Source: Scandinavium hiltneri
Lineage (GTDB): Bacteria; Pseudomonadota; Gammaproteobacteria; Enterobacterales; Enterobacteriaceae
Reading direction: 5' to 3'
Length of the DNA stretch: 64,000 bases
Assembly: GCF_024764835.1 (NCBI RefSeq)
Contig: NZ_JALIGE010000074.1
Span: 248,001 to 312,000 of the forward strand
Below the pieces are notes generated by a model, which had not been told where the DNA came from, did no database searches, and was given only the letters and a program-made list of their open reading frames with translations. The translations under genes were made by a program, and so were the position numbers. Below, piece after piece: positions 17,655-27,483 of this stretch; the first letter of the stretch is position 1, and each line of letters begins with the position of its first letter.

Positions 17655-17724
17655 GGGCTGAGTGAGGGCACCTTCGGGTGCGCCGGTATCCGATGAGGCC
17701 GGTAAGGTCAACTTCGCTCAGTCC
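17655..17724 (+). ncRNA. C4-like antisense RNA (phage immunity type)
   Basis: The 70-base core can close with GGGCTGAG (17655-17662) against CTCAGTCC (17717-17724). It contains a UUCG-capped hairpin, GGCACC-TTCG-GGTGCGCC (17667-17684). Between the hairpin and the closing stem lie two antisense segments. TCCGATGAG (17689-17697) is a perfect complement of CTCATCGGA (17766-17774), which overlaps the GGAGG ribosome site of the next ORF. CCGGTAAGGTCAA (17699-17711) complements TTGACCTTTCCGG (17737-17749) at 12 of 13 positions. This is the architecture of the C4 RNA of phages P1/P7 and of C4-like RNAs in enterobacterial prophages, where the RNA silences a cotranscribed downstream gene. Confidence 0.8.
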
Positions 17725-17784
17725 GCCACCAGGGAATTGACCTTTCCGGTGGGGATAATAAAACACTCATCGGAGGCTGCCACT

Positions 17785-18243
17785 ATGGCGATAACCCCAA
17801 CTCTCGACGGCATGCTGTTTACCGTGCCGTTTACATCTACAACCGATTTCACCGAACTGGCAGACAACTGCGAACGTTTCGTGGAAGTGATAGTGGAATG
17901 CGACGATCCGGCGCAGAAAATGGCGCTGTGCGGCCGACTGTCGGCCTGTCTCGACCTGCTGCAACCCACGCTGCTCGAGCCCATCCCGACGTATCTGGTC
18001 GCCAGCCTGACCGTTGAGGAGATACCTGCTGACCTTCCGACGCTGGAAATGGAAGCCGACCAGCTAGGCGATTACTGTCAGGCTTTAACCCAGCTATTGC
18101 TGAGCGGTTCGCTGGCGACAAAAACCGAACGGACAATCCGTGATTTACTGTATCAACTGGTGTTCTATTTCGCCGGAACGCTGAAAGCGCCGCGTTGGCT
18201 GAAAACGGAGGACGGGATCGTTTCTCTGGAGGGAGCGTACTAA
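17785..18243 (+). CDS. Unknown small protein under C4-like RNA control
   Basis: 152-residue acidic, leucine-rich, mostly helical protein beginning MAITPTLDGMLFTVPFTST. It has no signal peptide, membrane segment or motif I recognise. The ATG at 17785 is preceded by GGAGG eight bases upstream, and this ribosome site is exactly the sequence complementary to the upstream C4-like RNA. In P1, C4 blocks icd and ant; in P4-type satellites a related RNA controls early genes. By position this ORF would be the silenced early product of a phage or satellite remnant, but it does not look like an Ant or Icd protein. No integrase or other phage genes are adjacent. Confidence 0.7.
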   Translation: MAITPTLDGMLFTVPFTSTTDFTELADNCERFVEVIVECDDPAQKMALCGRLSACLDLLQPTLLEPIPTYLVASLTVEEIPADLPTLEMEADQLGDYCQALTQLLLSGSLATKTERTIRDLLYQLVFYFAGTLKAPRWLKTEDGIVSLEGAY

Positions 18244-18290
18244 CGCGCAGACGCGTATAGGGCCGACAACATCAAGGCACTGGACGGAAC

Positions 18291-18321
18291 GTAGGCCTGG
18301 CAAGCGTAGCGCCGCCGGGCG
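18291..18321. repeat. REP element between the C4-associated ORF and glyS
   Basis: GTAGGCCTGGCAAGCGTAGC followed by GCCGCCGGGC is a single REP unit related to those at 26025, 45335 and 49391. It lies between convergent genes, next to the glyS terminator. Confidence 0.8.
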
Positions 18322-18337
18322 CTTTAGAACTTTATTA

Positions 18338-18365
18338 GCAAAAAAAACCCGCCTTTCGGCGGGTT
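18338..18365 (-). terminator. Terminator of the glyQS operon
   Basis: Read on the minus strand, AACCCGCC pairs with GGCGGGTT around a GAAA loop and continues into a run of T residues. It ends transcription about 20 bases after the glyS stop codon. Confidence 0.9.
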
Positions 18366-18384
18366 GCTTTAGACGTATAACCGA

Positions 18385-20454
18385 TTATTGCAGCAGAGAA
18401 ATATCCGCTACCTGCAGGAACAGTTCGCGCAGCTTGCTGAGCAGCGTCAGACGGTTGATACGCACGTCTTTCTCGTCGGCGTTAACCATTACGCTCTCGA
18501 AGAACTCGTCCACCGGCTCGCGCAGGGAGGCCAGTTCAATCAGCGCATCCTGGTAACGGCCTTCATCGAAGAACGGTTGCAGTTTATCGCGCAGAACGAC
18601 CAGGTGGGTCGCCAGCTTGATTTCCGCCGCGTCTTTCAGCACTGAGGCGTGAACGACGTCGTTCAGTGTTTCATCAGACTTCGCCAGAATGTTGGAAACA
18701 CGCTTATTAGCGGCAGCCAGCGCAGCGGCTTCGTCCAGAGAACGGAAGTGCGACACGGCTTTCATGCGGGCATCGAAATCAGCCGGACGGGTCGGACGAC
18801 GCGCCAGCACCGCCTGAATGGTGTCGACGGTGTAACCTTCGTCCTGATACCAGGCACGGAAACGGCCGAGCATGAAGTCGATAACTTCATCGACAACCTT
18901 AGCGTTAGTCAGCTTGTCACCGTACAGACGCACCGCTTCTTCGGTCAGGGTTTGCAGGTCAAGGTTGAGGTTCTTCTCAACGATGATACGCAGCACGCCC
19001 AGCGCCGCACGACGCAGTGCAAATGGATCTTTGTCGCCTTTCGGGTGCTGACCGATACCGAAGATGCCCGCGAGGGTATCCATCTTATCGGCAATCGCCA
19101 CCGCGCACGCTACCGGGTTGGACGGCAGATCATCGCCCGCAAAACGTGGCTGATACTGTTCGTTCAGCGCAACGGCCACATCTTCGGCTTCACCATCGTG
19201 ACGCGCATAGTGCATGCCCATGATGCCCTGGGTGTCGGTAAACTCGAACACCATGTTGGTCATCAGGTCGCACTTGGACAGCAGACCCGCGCGGGTCGCG
19301 TGGTTAACGTCAGCGCCAATCTGGCCAGCAATCCAGCCCGCCAGAGCCTGAATGCGGTCAGTTTTGTCACGCAGCGTGCCCAGCTGTTGCTGGAACAGCA
19401 CGGTCTGCAGACGCGGCAGATGATCTTCCAGACGCTTTTTACGGTCGGAATTGAAGAAGAATTCTGCATCCGCCAGACGCGGACGAACCACTTTTTCATT
19501 ACCGGAAATAATCTGCACCGGATCTTTCGATTCGATGTTGGTGACGAAAATGAAGTTCGGCAGCAGTTTGCCGTCGTTGCCATAGACCGGGAAGTACTTC
19601 TGGTCACCCTTCATGGTGTACACCAGCGCTTCAGCCGGAACGGCGAGGAATTTCTCTTCGAATTTCGCCGTCAGCACCACCGGCCATTCGACCAGCGAGG
19701 CGACTTCTTCCAGCAGGCTCTCGCTCAGGTCAGCGTTACCGCCGATTTTGCGTGCCGCGTCTTCCGCATCTGCTTTAATTTTGGCTTTACGTGATTCGTA
19801 ATCCGCCATGACTTTGCCGCGTTCCAGCAGGATCTGCGGGTACTGATCGGCGTTGTCGATGGTGAATTCCGGCTCGCCCATAAAGCGGTGACCGCGAATA
19901 ACGCGATCGGAATCGATGCCCAGAATTTTCGCCGGTACGACTTTATCGCCGAGCAGCAGGGTCACGGTGTGAACCGGACGCACGAACTGCACGTCGGACG
20001 CACCCCAGCGCATCAGTTTCGGAATAGGCAGTTTGCCCAGTGACGTGACAATCATGTTTGGCAGCAGCGCTTCGGCGCTTTCGCCTTTCACATGCGCACG
20101 GTACAGCAGCCATTCACCTTTATCGGTGACCATGCGCTCGGCCTGATCAACGGTGATACCGCAGCCACGCGCCCAGCCTTCAGCCGCTTTGCTCGGTTTG
20201 CCTTCTGCATCGAATGCAGCAGACACGGCCGGGCCCCGTTTTTCAACTTCGCGATCGGGCTGAGATTCCGCCAGCGCGGCAACTTTCAGCGCCAGACGAC
20301 GCGGGGCCGCAAACCACTCAACGTTACCGTGAGCCAGGCCTGCGTTATCGAGTTCCGCAGTAACGTTCGCAGCAAAAGATTCCGCCAGGCTGCGCAGGGC
20401 TTTTGGTGGCAGCTCTTCGGTGCCGATTTCCACCAGGAAAGTTTTTTCAGACAT
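18385..20454 (-). CDS. glyS: Glycyl-tRNA synthetase beta subunit
   Basis: 689-residue beta chain of the alpha2beta2 bacterial glycyl-tRNA synthetase, which charges tRNA-Gly with glycine. The N-terminus FLVEIGTEELPPKALRSLAESF is the family signature. The central region (MGMHYARHDGE) is HD-related, and the C-terminal 100 residues form the anticodon-binding DALR-like domain. The length equals E. coli GlyS. It follows glyQ by nine bases in the same operon and is closed by a strong terminator. Confidence 0.98.
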   Translation of the reverse strand: MSEKTFLVEIGTEELPPKALRSLAESFAANVTAELDNAGLAHGNVEWFAAPRRLALKVAALAESQPDREVEKRGPAVSAAFDAEGKPSKAAEGWARGCGITVDQAERMVTDKGEWLLYRAHVKGESAEALLPNMIVTSLGKLPIPKLMRWGASDVQFVRPVHTVTLLLGDKVVPAKILGIDSDRVIRGHRFMGEPEFTIDNADQYPQILLERGKVMADYESRKAKIKADAEDAARKIGGNADLSESLLEEVASLVEWPVVLTAKFEEKFLAVPAEALVYTMKGDQKYFPVYGNDGKLLPNFIFVTNIESKDPVQIISGNEKVVRPRLADAEFFFNSDRKKRLEDHLPRLQTVLFQQQLGTLRDKTDRIQALAGWIAGQIGADVNHATRAGLLSKCDLMTNMVFEFTDTQGIMGMHYARHDGEAEDVAVALNEQYQPRFAGDDLPSNPVACAVAIADKMDTLAGIFGIGQHPKGDKDPFALRRAALGVLRIIVEKNLNLDLQTLTEEAVRLYGDKLTNAKVVDEVIDFMLGRFRAWYQDEGYTVDTIQAVLARRPTRPADFDARMKAVSHFRSLDEAAALAAANKRVSNILAKSDETLNDVVHASVLKDAAEIKLATHLVVLRDKLQPFFDEGRYQDALIELASLREPVDEFFESVMVNADEKDVRINRLTLLSKLRELFLQVADISLLQ

Positions 20455-20463
20455 GGCCGCCTC

Positions 20464-21375
20464 TTATTTATTCTTGTTGCACAGCGGGAAACCAAGGGCT
20501 TCACGGGAAGCGTAATAGGCTTCAGCCACCGCTTTGGTCAAGGTGCGAATGCGCAGAATGTAGCGCTGACGCTCGGTGACGGAGATGGCTTTACGCGCAT
20601 CCAGCAGGTTAAAGCTGTGAGCGGCCTTCAGGATACGCTCGTAGGCAGGCAGTGGCAGCGGGTTTTCCAGCGCCAGCAGCTGTTGTGCTTCTTTCTCATA
20701 CTGCTCGAAGCAGGAGAACAGGAAGTCGACATCCGCGTATTCGAAGTTGTACGTGGATTGCTCCACCTCGTTCTGATGGAACACGTCGCCGTAGGTGGTT
20801 TTACCCAGCGGGCCGTCGCTCCAGACCAGGTCGTAAACGCTGTCTACGCCCTGAATGTACATGGCCAGACGTTCCAGACCGTAGGTGATTTCGCCGGTAA
20901 CCGGCTTACACTCGAGACCGCCAACCTGCTGGAAGTAGGTGAACTGCGTCACTTCCATACCGTTCAGCCACACTTCCCAACCGAGACCCCAGGCACCCAG
21001 TGTTGGGTTTTCCCAGTTGTCTTCCACGAAGCGAATATCGTGAATGGTCGGGTCCATACCCAGCTCTTTCAGAGACCCGAGGTACAGCTCCTGAATGTTG
21101 TCCGGCGATGGCTTAATCACCACCTGGAACTGGTAATAGTGCTGTAAGCGGTTCGGGTTTTCGCCATAACGACCGTCGGTCGGGCGGCGGGACGGCTGCA
21201 CATAAGCAGTGGCCATCGGCTCTGGGCCCAGCGCGCGCAGACAGGTCATCGGATGGGAGGTGCCAGCGCCTACTTCCATGTCCAGTGGTTGAACAATGGT
21301 GCAGCCCTGACGAGCCCAGTAATCCTGTAAGGTCAGGATCAGGCCCTGGAAAGTCCTGGTATCAAACTTTTGCAT
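20464..21375 (-). CDS. glyQ: Glycyl-tRNA synthetase alpha subunit
   Basis: 303-residue alpha chain containing the class II synthetase catalytic core. MQKFDTRTFQGLILTLQDYWARQG opens the protein, and FRVxE-like motif 2 residues fall in the YVQPSRRPTDGRYGENPNRLQHYYQFQV region. It activates glycine and, with GlyS, aminoacylates tRNA-Gly. First gene of the glyQS operon; ATG at 21375. The 148-base gap to ysaB presumably carries the promoter. Confidence 0.98.
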   Translation of the reverse strand: MQKFDTRTFQGLILTLQDYWARQGCTIVQPLDMEVGAGTSHPMTCLRALGPEPMATAYVQPSRRPTDGRYGENPNRLQHYYQFQVVIKPSPDNIQELYLGSLKELGMDPTIHDIRFVEDNWENPTLGAWGLGWEVWLNGMEVTQFTYFQQVGGLECKPVTGEITYGLERLAMYIQGVDSVYDLVWSDGPLGKTTYGDVFHQNEVEQSTYNFEYADVDFLFSCFEQYEKEAQQLLALENPLPLPAYERILKAAHSFNLLDARKAISVTERQRYILRIRTLTKAVAEAYYASREALGFPLCNKNK

Positions 21376-21523
21376 ATTTTTTCGTGCTGGATACGTGTGG
21401 ATTTAAGGAAGGGTCAAGTATACCCGCTGGATGCGAGATATACAGTATGAATGGACGTTGTTTGCGGAAAATTGAGGGAATATTGGGGAAACGTCAGACT
21501 TTTCCCCCCGCCATCGCCGCCAC

Positions 21524-21826
21524 TCAGCGCATCGAAAGGTGTAAAAACTGGCCGTCTGCATCGAAAGAACAGACGAAACTCTCTTTATGCGGCGTAAAGC
21601 CTCGCAGCTCGTAGCTGCCCTGGAACTGCTCGAAACCTGTCACGTCGACACTCTGGGCGCCAGTATTGTACCGCTCCGCTGCTTTGTCCTTACACAAGTG
21701 CTCCATATTAAGCGAGCTTGTCGGGGCCACTTTTGCGCGCTGCGCTTTTTGTTCGGGAGCCTGTGGGGTACTGCACCCTACCAGCAACGTGACCAGCAGC
21801 AAGGGCATGAAAGACTTGATCATCAT
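21524..21826 (-). CDS. ysaB: Small lipoprotein YsaB
   Basis: 100-residue lipoprotein. The signal peptide ends in LLVGC, with Cys18 as the predicted lipid-anchored residue. The mature part closely matches E. coli YsaB, especially SLNMEHLCKDKAAERYNTG and the C-terminal SFDADGQFLHLSMR. The function is unknown. Two consecutive ATG codons (21826 and 21823) could start the protein; no clear ribosome site distinguishes them. Upstream of glyQ in the same direction and divergent from wecH. Confidence 0.9.
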   Translation of the reverse strand: MMIKSFMPLLLVTLLVGCSTPQAPEQKAQRAKVAPTSSLNMEHLCKDKAAERYNTGAQSVDVTGFEQFQGSYELRGFTPHKESFVCSFDADGQFLHLSMR

Positions 21827-22014
21827 TTTTAATTACGGCCTTATTCTTTGCCTGTTATTGTCATTTTTAAGACTAGACGCTTTTTCTGACCACGCATTCT
21901 GCGAATACGTTCCCTTGTCGACAAGCCTGGCGTGCAAAACTCAGATTATTCCCTGCCGACAGCGGCTACACTCACAGGTCAGACTTTTTTTATCACCCTA
22001 TTTTTGAGGAACTG

Positions 22015-23010
22015 ATGTCGGGAAAGATTAGCTGGATTACCAACCTGCGAGGGATTGCCTGCCTGATGGTGGTGATGATCCACACGACAACCTGGTATAT
22101 CACCAACGCCCACAGTATTAGCCCGTTCAACTGGGATATCGCCAATCTGTTGAACTCTGCCTCCCGGGTCAGCGTCCCGCTGTTTTTCATGATGTCAGGG
22201 TATCTGTTTTTTGGTGAGCGCAGCGCCGCGCCGCGTCATTTCCTGCGCATCGGCCTGTGTTTGCTGTTCTACAGCGCGGTGGCGCTGGCGTATATCCTGT
22301 TGTTTACCCACATCAATGCTGAGCTGTCGCTGAAATATTTGCTGCAGAAGCCGGTGTTCTATCACCTGTGGTTTTTCTTCGCGATTTTCGTGATTTACCT
22401 GCTTTCGCCGCTGATTCAGGTCAAAAGTGTCAATGGCTGGATGTTACTGGCGCTGATGATTGTGCTCGGCATCGTTGCGAACCCAAATACCGTGCCGCTG
22501 AAAACCGGGAGCTTTCAATGGCTGCCAGTGAATTTATACATCGACGGCGACACGTTTTATTACGTGCTGTATGGCCTGCTGGGCCGCGCGCTGGGGATGA
22601 TGGATACGGATAAAAAGCCGCTGACGCTGCTGTGTGCCGCGTTGTTCGCCGCGTCGGTGTGGGTTATCTCACGCGGAACGCTGCACGAACTGAAATGGCG
22701 CGGCAACTTCGCCGACACCTGGTATTTGTACGCCGGGCCGATGGTGTTCATCTGCGCCGTTACGCTGTTAACGTTGGTGAAAAATACCCTGAATGGCCGC
22801 GAATTACCGGGATTACGCACCATCTCACAGCATTCACTGGGGATTTACGGTTTTCATGCGCTGGTCATTCACGCGCTACGTTCCAGCGGCCTGGAGCTTA
22901 AGAGCTGGCCGCTGCTGGATATCGTGTGGATTTTCTGCACGACGCTGGTGGGCAGCCTGCTGCTTTCAATGCTGGTGCAGCGAATCGATACCCGTCGTCT
23001 GGTCAGCTAA
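22015..23010 (+). CDS. wecH: O-acetyltransferase WecH (enterobacterial common antigen)
   Basis: 331-residue integral membrane protein of the acyltransferase-3 family with about ten membrane segments, the same length as E. coli WecH (YiaH). The N-terminal NLRGIACLMVVMIH carries the conserved Arg and His of this family, and the later SVPLFFMMSGYLFF is typical. WecH adds O-acetyl groups to GlcNAc residues of enterobacterial common antigen at the inner membrane. The start ATG at 22015 has TTTTTGAGGAAC upstream. Its 3' end overlaps the end of the convergent GlxA-type regulator by 45 bases, an unusually long overlap that suggests mutual antisense transcription. Confidence 0.93.
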   Translation: MSGKISWITNLRGIACLMVVMIHTTTWYITNAHSISPFNWDIANLLNSASRVSVPLFFMMSGYLFFGERSAAPRHFLRIGLCLLFYSAVALAYILLFTHINAELSLKYLLQKPVFYHLWFFFAIFVIYLLSPLIQVKSVNGWMLLALMIVLGIVANPNTVPLKTGSFQWLPVNLYIDGDTFYYVLYGLLGRALGMMDTDKKPLTLLCAALFAASVWVISRGTLHELKWRGNFADTWYLYAGPMVFICAVTLLTLVKNTLNGRELPGLRTISQHSLGIYGFHALVIHALRSSGLELKSWPLLDIVWIFCTTLVGSLLLSMLVQRIDTRRLVS

Positions 23011-23922
23011 CGCCCGCTGACGGGCGCGGTGCAGCTGGCGGGCAGAGGTAAAGCCCGCCGCCTGAGCCGCCTGCTCGACGCCGCTTCCCTGCAACAACCG
23101 CTGCTCAGCCAGCACCAGCCTAAGCTGCTCAAGATAATCTCTCACGCTGACGCCCAGATGCTGTTTGAACAACCGCGTCAGATGGCGCGGCGTAACGTGC
23201 GCCCGTGCGGCAATATCCACCAGCGCCCACGCGTGCTGCGGGGCCGCGGTCAACGCATCCTGCGCGCGATGAATTGCCGGATGCAGATGGTTGCGATAGC
23301 GCAGCCAGGGTGAAAGCTGCGGATCGTCGCCGGAACGGCGGAACCACACCACCATTTCACGCGCCACCGCCATCGCCCGCTCCGGGCCATACAGCCGGTT
23401 GATCAGATGCAGGGCCAGGTCGATACCGGACGTGATCCCGGCGCTGGTCCAGATGCCTTTGTCTTCAATAAAAATGCGGTTCTCTTTAACCATCGCGCCA
23501 GGCGCGGCGGCCTTCAGCCGTGCAATCACGTCATGATGAGTGGTGCACTGCACGCCGTGCAGCAGCCCGGCTTTCGCCGCCAGCAGTGAGCCTGAACAAA
23601 CGCACATCAGGTTGATTTTCCCGGCGTGCAGCAAGGGCTGTTGGCGCGTCAGCCAGCGGCGAACCTGCTCGGCCTGCGGAGTGGAAAAGTAGTGGTTTGA
23701 ATCGCACACACCGGGCAGCACCAGCAGACTGCCCGCCGGAAGCGTTTCCGGCAGCGGCTGAATGTTGCCCATCGTCATGCCGATGGAGGTTGGCACCTGC
23801 GTGTCTGGCCCGATGTAATGCAGGCGAAACGCATCGCCCGCCAGCACAAAGGTCTCTGCCGGGCCGGTCATATCAAGCGACAGCACGCCAGGCAGCATCA
23901 CGAACCAGACATCGGTAGTCAT
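22966..23922 (-). CDS. GlxA-type AraC-family regulator
   Basis: 318-residue regulator with two domains. Residues 1-180 resemble a DJ-1/PfpI (class I glutamine amidotransferase-like) domain, with the nucleophile-elbow-like MCVCSGSLLAAKAG at about 105-118. Residues 215-310 are an AraC-type double helix-turn-helix (LVDIAARAHVTPRHLTRLFKQHLG and the following recognition helix). The pairing resembles GlxA/FtrA regulators. It is cotranscribed with the upstream isochorismatase-like gene, whose stop codon overlaps its ATG by four bases, so it probably controls that gene in response to a metabolite that is not apparent. It is not part of the E. coli K-12 order at this locus. Confidence 0.85.
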   Translation of the reverse strand: MTTDVWFVMLPGVLSLDMTGPAETFVLAGDAFRLHYIGPDTQVPTSIGMTMGNIQPLPETLPAGSLLVLPGVCDSNHYFSTPQAEQVRRWLTRQQPLLHAGKINLMCVCSGSLLAAKAGLLHGVQCTTHHDVIARLKAAAPGAMVKENRIFIEDKGIWTSAGITSGIDLALHLINRLYGPERAMAVAREMVVWFRRSGDDPQLSPWLRYRNHLHPAIHRAQDALTAAPQHAWALVDIAARAHVTPRHLTRLFKQHLGVSVRDYLEQLRLVLAEQRLLQGSGVEQAAQAAGFTSARQLHRARQRALADQTTGIDSLHQH

Positions 23923-24458
23923 AGCGATTCAAGCGTCTCCGTTACGGTTTTGACGGTGGCAAAACGCCCTTCCAGCACGGTTTCCGTGCGGTGGCGCAGC
24001 GTCTCAACATCCAGCGTAACGCCTTTATGCGTCATCGGAAAGGTCAGCGTGGCTTCGGTGACAAACGTCACCTGATAACCGAGATCGGACGCCACGCGCG
24101 TGGTGGTTTCGCAGCACTGTTCGGTGCGCAGCCCGCAGATAATCAGGTGATTGATATCGCGACTACGCAGCCAGAAGTCGAGGCCCGTATCGGTGAACGC
24201 GTTATGGACGTGCTTGTGAAAAATGACATCGGGTTGATGGCGCAAAAAGGACATTGGTTTGACGAAGCCGCTTTCAAGAGAAAACGGCCCCTGGTCGTCG
24301 ACGTGGAAAATATCGACCACCGGAATATTATGCTGCTGGCAGCCCGAAATCAGCGTCAGCATTGCGGCCTGAAACGCCGGTAAATCGGTAGTCTTCCAAA
24401 ACGGACGCTGTTCGAAAGACTGCTGGGTATCAATGTTAATCAGGGCGGTGCGGGACAT
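23919..24458 (-). CDS. Isochorismatase-family cysteine hydrolase
   Basis: 179-residue alpha/beta hydrolase of the isochorismatase/nicotinamidase family. The catalytic triad is visible: Asp10 in ALINIDTQQS, Lys82 in FHKHVHNAF and Cys115 in CGLRTEQCCETTTR. The substrate is unknown; members cleave amide or ester bonds in isochorismate, nicotinamide, ureidoacrylate and others. I start at the ATG at 24458 because AAGGAG lies seven bases upstream; the frame is open to 24524 without a ribosome site. It overlaps the following GlxA-type regulator by four bases (ATGA), indicating an operon. Confidence 0.88.
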   Translation of the reverse strand: MSRTALINIDTQQSFEQRPFWKTTDLPAFQAAMLTLISGCQQHNIPVVDIFHVDDQGPFSLESGFVKPMSFLRHQPDVIFHKHVHNAFTDTGLDFWLRSRDINHLIICGLRTEQCCETTTRVASDLGYQVTFVTEATLTFPMTHKGVTLDVETLRHRTETVLEGRFATVKTVTETLESL

Positions 24459-24546
24459 AGTCAGACTCCTTTTCGTGTCGGTGTAAACCATTGTGGCCAC
24501 GAAAAGGCGTCTTGCTAAGGTCAAAAAAGGACAGCTAACCGCGCAT

Positions 24547-26001
24547 TCAGGACATCAGTGGTTTTAACTGCTGATACAGTTGACGGAAGACGTCACGACG
24601 CGGGGCATACGCGGCATTTTTGGCTGCGTCCGGCTGGTGCGTTTGCTCAAGAGCCAGCTGCGGCAAGAGTTCAGTCACCGGAATGTCAGGGTGCATCGCC
24701 AACTGCGCCAGACGGGCTGCGCCCAACGCCGGGCCGACGTCGCCGCCGGTACGATATTCAAGGGCAATGCCGCTGATATCTGCCAGTATTTGTCGCCAGT
24801 ATGCGCTGCACGCGCCACCGCCAATCAGGGTCACGCTTTTCGGCGTGATACCGCATTCATGCACCACGTCCATTCCGTCAGCCAGCGCAAAGCCCACGCC
24901 TTCCAGCACCGCCAGCGCCAGCTCAGCCGGGCCATGCTGATGCGTCAGCCCGAAAAAGACGCCTTTGGCATTCGGGTTGTTATGCGGAGTTCGCTCCCCG
25001 GACAGGTACGGCAGGAACCACACCGGCTCGGCGTTTTGATCCGCCGTTTTCGCCGCCGCCAGCAGGGCCGGAACATCGCCCAGCCCGGTCAGTTTTGCTG
25101 CCCAGTCGAGGCAGGATGCGGCGCTTAACATCACCGACATCAGATGCCAACGACCCGGCAGCGCATGGCAGAAACTGTGCACTGCGCTTTCCGGTCTGCT
25201 GAGGAAGCCGTTACTGACGGCAAAATAGACGCCAGATGTGCCAAGCGACAGCATCGCCTGCCCGGCATCGGCCATACCCACACCCACGGCGCCGGCCGCG
25301 TTATCACCGCCACCGGCCACCACGGGTACGGCGGGCATGTTCCACGCCTGCGCCACCGACGGCAGCAGCGTGCCGGTAATCTCACTGCCTTCAAACAGCG
25401 CGGGCATGTTGTCGCGGCTTAATCCACAGGCCTGAAGCATTTCGTCGCTCCAGTCGCGCTGCGCCACGTCCATCCACAGGGTGCCTGCCGCGTCCGACAT
25501 ATCACTGGCGAGCTCGCCGGTCATACGCAAACGCAGAAAATCTTTTGGCAACAGCACTTTATCGACTTGGCTAAACACCTCCGGCTCATACCGTTTGACC
25601 CACAGCAGCTTCGGTGCGGTAAAACCCGGCATCATCAGGTTGCCGGTAATTTCCCGCGAACGAGGCACCGCGCGCTCCAGCAACGTACACTCTTCACCAC
25701 AGCGGCCGTCGTTCCATAAAATCGCCGGACGCAGAACCCGCAGCTGGTTATCAAGCAGCGTAGCCCCGTGCATTTGCCCGGCAATGCCCAACGCCTTCAC
25801 TTCTGCCAGTGAATGCTGAGCACCTAATGCCTTCATCGCACTGTTCGTCGCCCGCCACCAGCTCTCAGGATCCTGCTCGGACCACAGCGGATGCGGGCGC
25901 GAAACGGTCAGTTTCTCAGTGTGCGAGGCCAGCACGTCGCCCTGTTCACTGAGCAGAATCACTTTGACCCCGGACGTACCGAGATCGATGCCGATATACA
26001 T
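24547..26001 (-). CDS. xylB: Xylulokinase
   Basis: 484-residue FGGY-family carbohydrate kinase, the same length as E. coli XylB. It phosphorylates D-xylulose to xylulose 5-phosphate, feeding the pentose phosphate pathway. The N-terminal ATP-binding loop is YIGIDLGTSGVKVILL; GIAGQMHGATLLD and the C-terminal GGGACSAYWRQILADISG are the FGGY signatures. Second gene of the xylAB operon; the 90-base gap to xylA contains a REP element that may tune relative expression. Ribosome site GGAGG, about ten bases before ATG 26001. Confidence 0.97.
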   Translation of the reverse strand: MYIGIDLGTSGVKVILLSEQGDVLASHTEKLTVSRPHPLWSEQDPESWWRATNSAMKALGAQHSLAEVKALGIAGQMHGATLLDNQLRVLRPAILWNDGRCGEECTLLERAVPRSREITGNLMMPGFTAPKLLWVKRYEPEVFSQVDKVLLPKDFLRLRMTGELASDMSDAAGTLWMDVAQRDWSDEMLQACGLSRDNMPALFEGSEITGTLLPSVAQAWNMPAVPVVAGGGDNAAGAVGVGMADAGQAMLSLGTSGVYFAVSNGFLSRPESAVHSFCHALPGRWHLMSVMLSAASCLDWAAKLTGLGDVPALLAAAKTADQNAEPVWFLPYLSGERTPHNNPNAKGVFFGLTHQHGPAELALAVLEGVGFALADGMDVVHECGITPKSVTLIGGGACSAYWRQILADISGIALEYRTGGDVGPALGAARLAQLAMHPDIPVTELLPQLALEQTHQPDAAKNAAYAPRRDVFRQLYQQLKPLMS

Positions 26002-26024
26002 AGTGACGATTCCTCCCTTAAAAA

Positions 26025-26056
26025 TGCCCGGCGGCGCGATTGCTTACCGGGCCTGG
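26025..26056. repeat. REP element in the xylA-xylB gap
   Basis: TGCCCGGCGGCGCGATTGCT followed by TACCGGGCCTGG is a single REP unit. In the xylAB message its hairpin could protect the upstream xylA segment from 3' decay. Confidence 0.8.
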
Positions 26057-26091
26057 CGTCGTGATACACCGTCATTCCTGAATATAAAATC

Positions 26092-27414
<1,323 letters not shown>

Positions 27415-27483
27415 AATTGAACTCCATTTGACGCGGCGAATACCAGGTTGTGCCGTAATACTGTTACCTGTTTCGCGGTTGCT

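Noticed and set aside
17354..17671. Minus-strand frame of about 105 codons before the C4-like RNA
   Set aside because: No ribosome site, no recognised family, and it overlaps the inverted repeats and presumed promoter of the RNA.
18649..19794. Long plus-strand open frame (381 codons) opposite glyS
   Set aside because: It is antisense to a highly conserved synthetase gene; open frames on the opposite strand are common in GC-rich coding DNA. No ribosome site or family features.
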